NCBI GenBank assembly: GCA_034440615.1
Contig: JAOTOM010005113.1
Span: forward strand, 585,001-649,000
Direction of reading: 5' to 3'
DNA from: Ashinkailepas kermadecensis
Lineage: Eukaryota > Arthropoda > Thecostraca > Neolepadidae
DNA: 64,000 nt
Below the pieces are notes generated by a model. It worked only from the letters and a program-made list of their open reading frames with translations, made no database searches and was not told where the DNA came from. This document shows, piece by piece, positions 58,742-64,000 of this stretch (positions are counted from its first letter, which is position 1; each line of letters starts with the position of its first letter). The translations under genes were made by a program, and so were the position numbers.

Positions 58742-60023
58742 ACAACTAGTATATTCATGAGAACTCGGTAGTAAAATCGTGGTAAAACAGTGTCATGTTG
58801 AAGTGTAACTCACCGCATACTGTCTCAGTTAAAATATGTTTTCGCAGTCAGCCGCTTAAAAAGATGACGTGGTGCGATTGGCAATTGTTCCGGTTAAGGC
58901 GGTCGTCTATCCCATACGTCCCGGTGTACAGATGGGTACCTCATCATGGGCGACTCAGCGCGGGGACGAGACTTGCGATTCGCTTCGGTCTGTGGCGAGT
59001 TAATGGGACTGGAGGTGGGGGTGGACCCATTATTTGTCCAGATGGGACAGGTGATGCGCGCGTCACCGACGACCAGCACTCTCGTGTATCGTTTGGCGGA
59101 GCAAATTAACTATTGAAAAGGGAATGGCCTACCCCAGAGTATATAAAATCCCCATTCATCAGAGTATATAAAACATCAGAGTGCATAAATACCGGCATCC
59201 GTGTCCATAGTGATGGCGCGTCACCAGCCACGCTAGATCAGATGGCAGCCATGTATCTGGTATCATGTATCACGTCGATACTGGACGTGAAACTTCTGAT
59301 CCGGAAGCCGTCGTCGGAATCACTGCACGTGACATGGGTCTGGGGTAGTGTCAGCCAATCCAAGTCCTTAGAAGGGAGTGTCATCTGACCACGACAGAAG
59401 GAACACGATACGACAGACCGACGACAGGAGAACAAAATGTGCCATCGAAACAGTCGCTAAATCCATTTTCTGCTGGGCTGTCAGAAAGGAATTAAAAAAG
59501 ATACTAAGAGTGAAAATAAAAGCGATAAAATACGCTATACGTAAGCTGTACGTTATACTAATAAGCTATACTACTAATAAGCTATACGCTTTTTCCAGCA
59601 CGATTTTTTGTCAAGGCCGATTGTGCACACATTGTCATGTACCAATGATGGCGACATTAATTATCAATGCCATTTCCCCATTCGTCCAAGCTTCCGGTTT
59701 GATGCAATCCTACGTCTTGGTGAAAGATGTCATTGGAAAATTATTGCCTATTGGGAAGTAGAAGGTGAAAATCATGTCAAGCTCGAAGCCATTTTCCACT
59801 TGTATCTAAAAATTTGGACAATACATCAAACACACCTGAGCAGAGAAACATTAAAATGACTGATATTGAACTCACACTAATCACAGTTGACAGAACCCCA
59901 ACGAAGAAATATATCCTACATAGCTATGTAAACCAATTCCATCCTCCAAAAGCTTCTGGATTTGAATATCATGAGAGAAGAGTTACTTTCCATTTTAATG
60001 ACCTTGCGCACCCAGACCAAGTG
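58742..60023. other. Unassigned sequence, possible SINE relic
   Basis: The segment 58880-59000 (GGTTAAGGCGGTCGTCTATC, then CAGATGGGTACCTCATCATG) has a SINE-like look, with a pol III A-box-type start but no B box. No gene recognised. Confidence 0.35.
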
Positions 60024-60034
60024 AACGAATCCAT

Positions 60035-60205
60035 GGGGACGAGTGGTCTAGGGGTAAGATGCTCGTCTCGCAATCGAAAAATTGTGGGTTCGAATCTCAC
60101 CTGTCGCTACTCTTCGCCCGCGACCAATCGGCGTGAGAGATTGGCGACGCTATATAACTCAACGGTCGATGTGTCGTAAAACCAATAACCAACCAATAAC
60201 CAACC
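60035..60205 (+). mobile_element. Intact tRNA-derived SINE (171 bp)
   Basis: Same family as 45616-45776: head GGGGACGAGTGGTCTAGGGG, B box GGTTCGAATC, body with TTCGCCCGCGACCAATCGGC, then the hairpin and a duplicated tail (AATAACCAACC twice). The anticodon-loop position reads CTCGCAA here. The perfect 11-bp duplication AACGAATCCAT lies at 60024-60034 and 60206-60216. Confidence 0.95.
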
Positions 60206-60269
60206 AACGAATCCATCACCAGTTACAATCATCTGGCCATCTGCGGTACCTTCCACCCATAAATTCGAT

Positions 60270-60435
60270 ACATACCCGTAACTGTGACCCATGACCGTCG
60301 CCCGTGATCGTAACACCGCTGTGACTCGCTACTGTGACCCATGACCGTCACCCGTGATCGTGACACTGTGATCCGTTACTGTGACCCATGACCGTCACCC
60401 GTGATCGTGACACTGCTGTGACCTGTTACTGTGAT
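60270..60435. repeat. ~50-bp tandem repeat, about 3 units
   Basis: Units TACTGTGACCCATGACCGTC plus RCCCGTGATCGTRACAC, with variable GCTGTGA endings, so unit length alternates. Confidence 0.85.
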
Positions 60436-60461
60436 GATTCGAACGCTGTTTGCTTCGACAG

Positions 60462-60518
60462 CGGTCAAGGTCAGTTGTCAAGGTCAGCGGTCAATGTCAG
60501 TGGTCAATGTCAGCCAGC
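60462..60518. repeat. 15-16-bp repeat (GTCAAGGTCAGYGG)
   Basis: About four short units of the GGTCAAGGTCAG/GGTCAATGTCAG type, followed by a short CA run at 60522-60538. Confidence 0.8.
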
Positions 60519-60539
60519 GGTCCACACACACACACACAC

Positions 60540-61013
60540 TTGGGTCGCACAACAGAGGAAACGAAGACATGCTGGGGAAATCGTGGCACTGCACGTGGGC
60601 TAACAAACACCACCTAAACGGGACGAGTGCGATTTGCACTAAGCACGCGTCAAGATACGCAACACGCATGAGCCAAACCGTGCGTCTCACCGCGAGCGAT
60701 GAGTTCACGAGTACCGGAGCGTCGGCTCGCGCCGGACTCTATCAGTCGCTTCAGTTGCCGACGCCCACGCGTCCCATGCCTCAGCGAAAGGCGTGAGACT
60801 GTCCACCGCGTCAGTTGCGTTCGCAATGTCGGCGGCGCTCGCGGCGTTAGAGCTTTTGCCCCCCCCCCCAACAGGGCGCTTCCGACTGGTCCAGGTCACC
60901 TCTGGTCCACCAGACTGGGTTCGCAATGTCACGGTCCGCCCGCGACCGGTCCGTAGGCGACTTGGCGCGCCCACCGCTTGGTGCATGTCACGACCTGCTG
61001 GCTGGTACGGGCA
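60540..61013. other. Unassigned GC-rich sequence
   Basis: No recognised gene. It forms the non-repetitive start of a long open frame that mostly consists of the array that follows. Confidence 0.4.
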
Positions 61014-61980
61014 TGCGGGCCACGCCCCGGTGTCTGGTGTGGGCCACGCCCCGGTGTCTGGTGTGAGCCACGCCCCGGTGTCTGGTGTGGGCCGCGCCCT
61101 AGTGCCTGGTATAGGCAACGCCCTGGTGGCTGGTGCTGGCCACGCCCTAGTGTCTGGTGTGGGCCACGCCCTGGTGTCTAGTATGGGCCACGCCCTAGTG
61201 TCTAGTGTGTGCTACGCCCTAGTGTATGGTGTGTGCTACGCCCTAGTGCCTGGTACGGGGCACGCCCTGGTGCCTGGTGTGGGTCACGCCCTGGTGTCTA
61301 GTATGGGTCACGCCCTGGTGTCTGGTGTGGGCCACGACCTAGTGTCCGGTGTGGGCCACGCCCTGGTGTCTGGTGTGGGCCACGTCCTAGTGTTTGGTGT
61401 GGGCCACGCCCTGGTGTCAAGTATGGGCCACGCCCTGGTGTCTAGTATGGGCCACGACCTAGTGACCGGTGTGGGCCACTCCCTAGTGTCCAATGTGGGC
61501 TACGCCCTGGTGTCGGGTGTGGGCCACGCCCTAATGTCTTGTGTGGGCCACGCCCTAATGTCTGGTGTGGGCCACGCCCTGGTGTCTGGTGTGGGCCACG
61601 CCCTAGTGTCTGGTGTGGGCCACACTCCAGTGTCTGGTGTGAGCCACGCCCTAGTGTCTGGTGTGGGCCACGCCCTAGTGTCTGGTGTGAGCCACGCCCT
61701 AGTGTCTGGTGTGGGCCATGCCCTAGTGTCTAGTATGGGCCACATTCTAGTGTCTGGTGTGGGCCATGCCCTAGTGTCTAGTATGGGCCACACTCCAGTG
61801 TCTGGTGTGAGCCACGCCCTAGTGTCTGGTGTGGGCCACGCCCTAGTGTCTGGTGTGGGCCATGCCCTAGTGTCTAGTATGGGCCACACTCTGGTGTCTG
61901 GTGTGAGCCACGCCCTAGTGTCTGGTATGGGCGACGCCCAGGTGTCTGGTGCGGGCCACGCTGTGGTGCCTGACGTGGAG
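61014..61980. repeat. 24-bp minisatellite, about 40 units
   Basis: Tandem units GTGTCTGGTGTGGGCCACGC plus CCTA, with frequent GTGTCTAGTATGGGCCAC and GTGAGCCAC variants. Because 24 is divisible by three and the unit has few stops, an 8-residue repeat is open over 300-440 codons on both strands. That both strands are open argues against coding. Nothing outside the array in these frames is recognisable. Confidence 0.97.
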
Positions 61981-62059
61981 CCAGAGCAGCATGTCACCCG
62001 GAGGCTTCGTGGCACCGCCAAACGCTGGCCACGCACCACCAGACGGGCGTCCACTGTCA

Positions 62060-62345
62060 GTCGAGCAGGAACCACACAGAAGAACCGCAGCAGAAACAAC
62101 GCGGCAGAAACACCGCAGTAGAAACAACACAGCAGAAACATCGCAGCAAAAACACCGCAACAGAAACACAGCAACAGAAACAACGCAGCAGGAACACCGC
62201 AACAGAAACACCGCAGCATAAACGACACAGCAGGAACACCGCAACAGAAACACCGCAGCAGAAACACAGTAGCAGAAACAACGAGGCAGAAACACCGCAG
62301 CAGAAACAACGCAGCAGAAACAACGCGGTAGAAATAACACAACAC
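62060..62345. repeat. 12-13-bp repeat (GCAGCAGAAACAC)
   Basis: Degenerate short units AACACCGCAACAGAAACA, GCAGCAGAAACAACGCAG and similar, giving Cys/Phe/Val-rich frames on the minus strand. Confidence 0.93.
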
Positions 62346-62652
62346 GAAGAGCACAATAACAGCAGAGCCGGACCCAGCTGCGATTTGTGGCGCGGCAATT
62401 TGGCGAGGATTGTCCGCCGTCAGTGCCACTGTGCCCAGATCACTGCTGGCAGACGTTCACACCTCTGCCGCCGCCTCATCGACAGCAGCGGCGTGCGAGC
62501 CGTCTTCGTGCATGTCGGTGACGATGCGTGAGACGATGCTGTCGATCTGGTGGCTGGCATCACTCTCAGGCCCCTCGCCTTCAGGTATGGGGCTGGCAAC
62601 CCGAGCTCGTGATAAGCATCTGCGATGATGTGCAGCTATCCCTGCCATCTTC
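62346..62652. other. Unassigned sequence
   Basis: No gene recognised. Confidence 0.45.
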
Positions 62653-62778
62653 GCATGGGTCACGGTCATGGGTCACGGTCATGGGTATTGGTCAGGGGGC
62701 ATGGGACACGGTCATGGGTCTCAGTCAGGGGCATGAATCACGGTCATGGGTGACGGACATGGGTCACGGTACGCAGCA
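62653..62778. repeat. Short repeat (GGTCACGGTCATG)
   Basis: Irregular units GGGTCACGGTCAT, GGGCATGGGACACGGTCAT and similar, with variable spacing. Confidence 0.8.
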
Positions 62779-62811
62779 CAATTATGTATCAGTCACAGTG
62801 TGGACTGATCA

Positions 62812-62940
62812 AAGTCTCTGGCTAGTTGTCGAAGTCAGGACTCCTTAGCACGGCATGATTCCAGTCGGTGTTTCTGGCCAGTTGTCAATGTCAGGACTCC
62901 TTCGCACGACATGATTCCAGCCGGTGTTTCTGGACCAGAA
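62812..62940. repeat. 64-bp duplication
   Basis: Two units, each with CTCTGGC/TTTCTGGC-AGTTGTCRA, GTCAGGACTCCTT and CATGATTCCAG, in direct tandem with a few differences. Confidence 0.9.
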
Positions 62941-63261
62941 GTCGGACGTTCAATACGGCTGTGTCGTCGACGGATATGGCCGTCGTTGGGTCAGATGTAG
63001 TTGAAATCCGAACACCCAACGCCAGGGAGTTGCTTAATATACTGTACTATGCTTCTGTGTGATAATTTTCCCCTTAATGTATTATTTGCTTCCATGTTTT
63101 TAACATGGGACCATATGAAACATGCTGAGGATGTTGAGGGAAATGTTGGAAAAGCAACGTTGAGGGAAAAGGAGTATCTTGAAATTATTTTACGATGCAT
63201 TCGATTGCCAGGCCATTTCGTACCGATAACCTCTCACGGACATTGGTCGTGTGTGAACTCG
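62941..63261. other. Unassigned sequence
   Basis: No gene recognised. Confidence 0.4.
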
Positions 63262-63345
63262 GTAATCCTGCCGGCCGTGGGATTCGAACCCAGCAGCTTA
63301 CGACCAGGAGTCGAGCATAAACAGGAGCACTGGCGACATAACACT
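63262..63345 (-). other. tRNA-like sequence, class II length
   Basis: On the minus strand CCTGCT and GGCAGG can close an acceptor-like stem around about 85 nt. The B box is perfect (TGGGTTCGAATCCCA). A stem CGAC/GTCG occupies the anticodon-arm position with the short loop TCCTG. The A-box side (GTGTTATGTCGCC) is degenerate. It is probably a tRNA relic or SINE head. No SINE body follows. Confidence 0.5.
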
Positions 63346-63406
63346 AGCAGGCTCCTATAGCACCAGCTGCATGGTGATGATGCGCAGATGACAAACTCGC
63401 CATCTG

Positions 63407-63441
63407 CTATATGACCTATGCAGTCGATGCGCCCCTAAACC
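63407..63441 (+). mobile_element. Tail-only retroposon insertion (35 bp)
   Basis: This plus-strand insertion contains only CTATATGACCTATGCAGTCG and ATGCGCCCCTAAACC, the last 35 nt of the tail module. The perfect 16-bp duplication ACAAACTCGCCATCTG flanks it at 63391-63406 and 63442-63457. It is the shortest of the set and begins inside the hairpin. Confidence 0.93.
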
Positions 63442-63457
63442 ACAAACTCGCCATCTG

Positions 63458-64000
63458 GACACACGAAAATTATGTCAGAACACCACTACACGATCTAAAC
63501 ATCCACGGATGAAGCTTCCTAACTTTTGAATGGTGGGCCCTCCCAATGCTCGTCAGGGCCCTAAATATCTTCAAACCTCCGCACCGCATGATATGGAGCC
63601 GACCGGGTAGTTTGTGCGTCATGAATTTTAACATTGCTAGCTCTCCCCCTCCCCAGAAAATGTTCTACAAGGTGCCCAAAGGAATAGCCCGATACCGACT
63701 TTACAATGTAGTTGGATGCATCAACTGTAGACTACCGGAACCCATGCAAAATATATTAACATATCGGCAATGTGCGATGTGGCTCCCACAAATCGCATAG
63801 CACCATGGCATTCAGACAAGGAATTGACAGCTTTTTGCAAATAAAATCAGAATCGCCACCGTGTGTCGCCCAGGACAAAAAGAAGGTGAAAACTGGAAAA
63901 TGAGGGAGCAAGGTATCTTAGAGTAGGGCTCATGATGAACTTCAATGATGTCCGGCGACCCTCCGAGCAAGGAAACTCAAGTACAGCGACGGCACACAGA
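63458..64000. other. Unassigned sequence
   Basis: No gene recognised up to the window end. Confidence 0.45.

Noticed and set aside
60793..62121. 442-codon frame with GHALVSGV-type repeats
   Set aside because: It is the 24-bp minisatellite read in frame, and the opposite strand is equally open.

Overview
The window reads as repeat-rich intergenic and intronic DNA from an animal nuclear genome, most likely an arthropod. No prokaryotic operon, CRISPR array or viral genome is visible. The only recognisable host coding sequence is one exon of the Obg-like ATPase OLA1 (minus strand, 13678-13805), with consensus splice sites at both ends. Arthropod is an inference: the exon peptide ends FHLC, as in the insect and crustacean orthologues I know, and TTAGG-like CCTAA motifs are frequent at 52-53.4 kb.

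Layout. 0-4.1 kb: GC-rich DNA, a (CT)n tract, a 43-bp-type minisatellite split by a hAT-like MITE, and a 34-bp minisatellite. 4.37-6.15 kb: a block of A, C and G runs that I judge to be a consensus or base-calling artefact. 6.15-9.8 kb: an inactivated I-group LINE (endonuclease end, reverse transcriptase, RNase H, zinc knuckle). 10-13.7 kb: several minisatellites, the last abutting the OLA1 donor site. 15.5-21.7 kb: minisatellites, including a 3-kb array of 64-bp units. 21.7-23.5 kb: a tRNA-derived SINE with a CR1-like LINE inserted inside it. 24.7-25.3 kb: a CpG-dense block. 25.4-28.6 kb: LINE 3' ends, one with a 300-bp CT expansion in its coding sequence. 31.5-37 kb: two SINEs, minisatellites and a second hAT-like MITE. 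38-47.5 kb: LINE remnants, SINEs, repeats and hairpins. 49.5-51.2 kb: two copies of another hAT-like MITE. 51.7-53.5 kb: a large imperfect palindrome in ~490-bp repeats. 54-64 kb: SINEs, a base-smoothed SINE, tail-only insertions and minisatellites.

The most interesting system is a retroposition network. At least two LINE 3' ends, several SINEs with different tRNA heads, and a scatter of tiny insertions (35-61 bp) all end in the same ~45-nt module. The module is a stem-loop whose outer stem changes by compensating substitutions (GGGCGC/GCGCCC in the LINEs, CGACGC/GCGTCG in the SINEs), followed by a TAAA-CC-AATAACCAA-type tail. Seven of the tiny insertions contain essentially only this module and are flanked by target-site duplications of 10-16 bp. 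The simplest reading is that one LINE reverse transcriptase recognises the hairpin and mobilises LINE, SINE and near-naked tail copies alike.

Most long open frames here are by-products of low-complexity or tandem DNA and are not annotated as genes.
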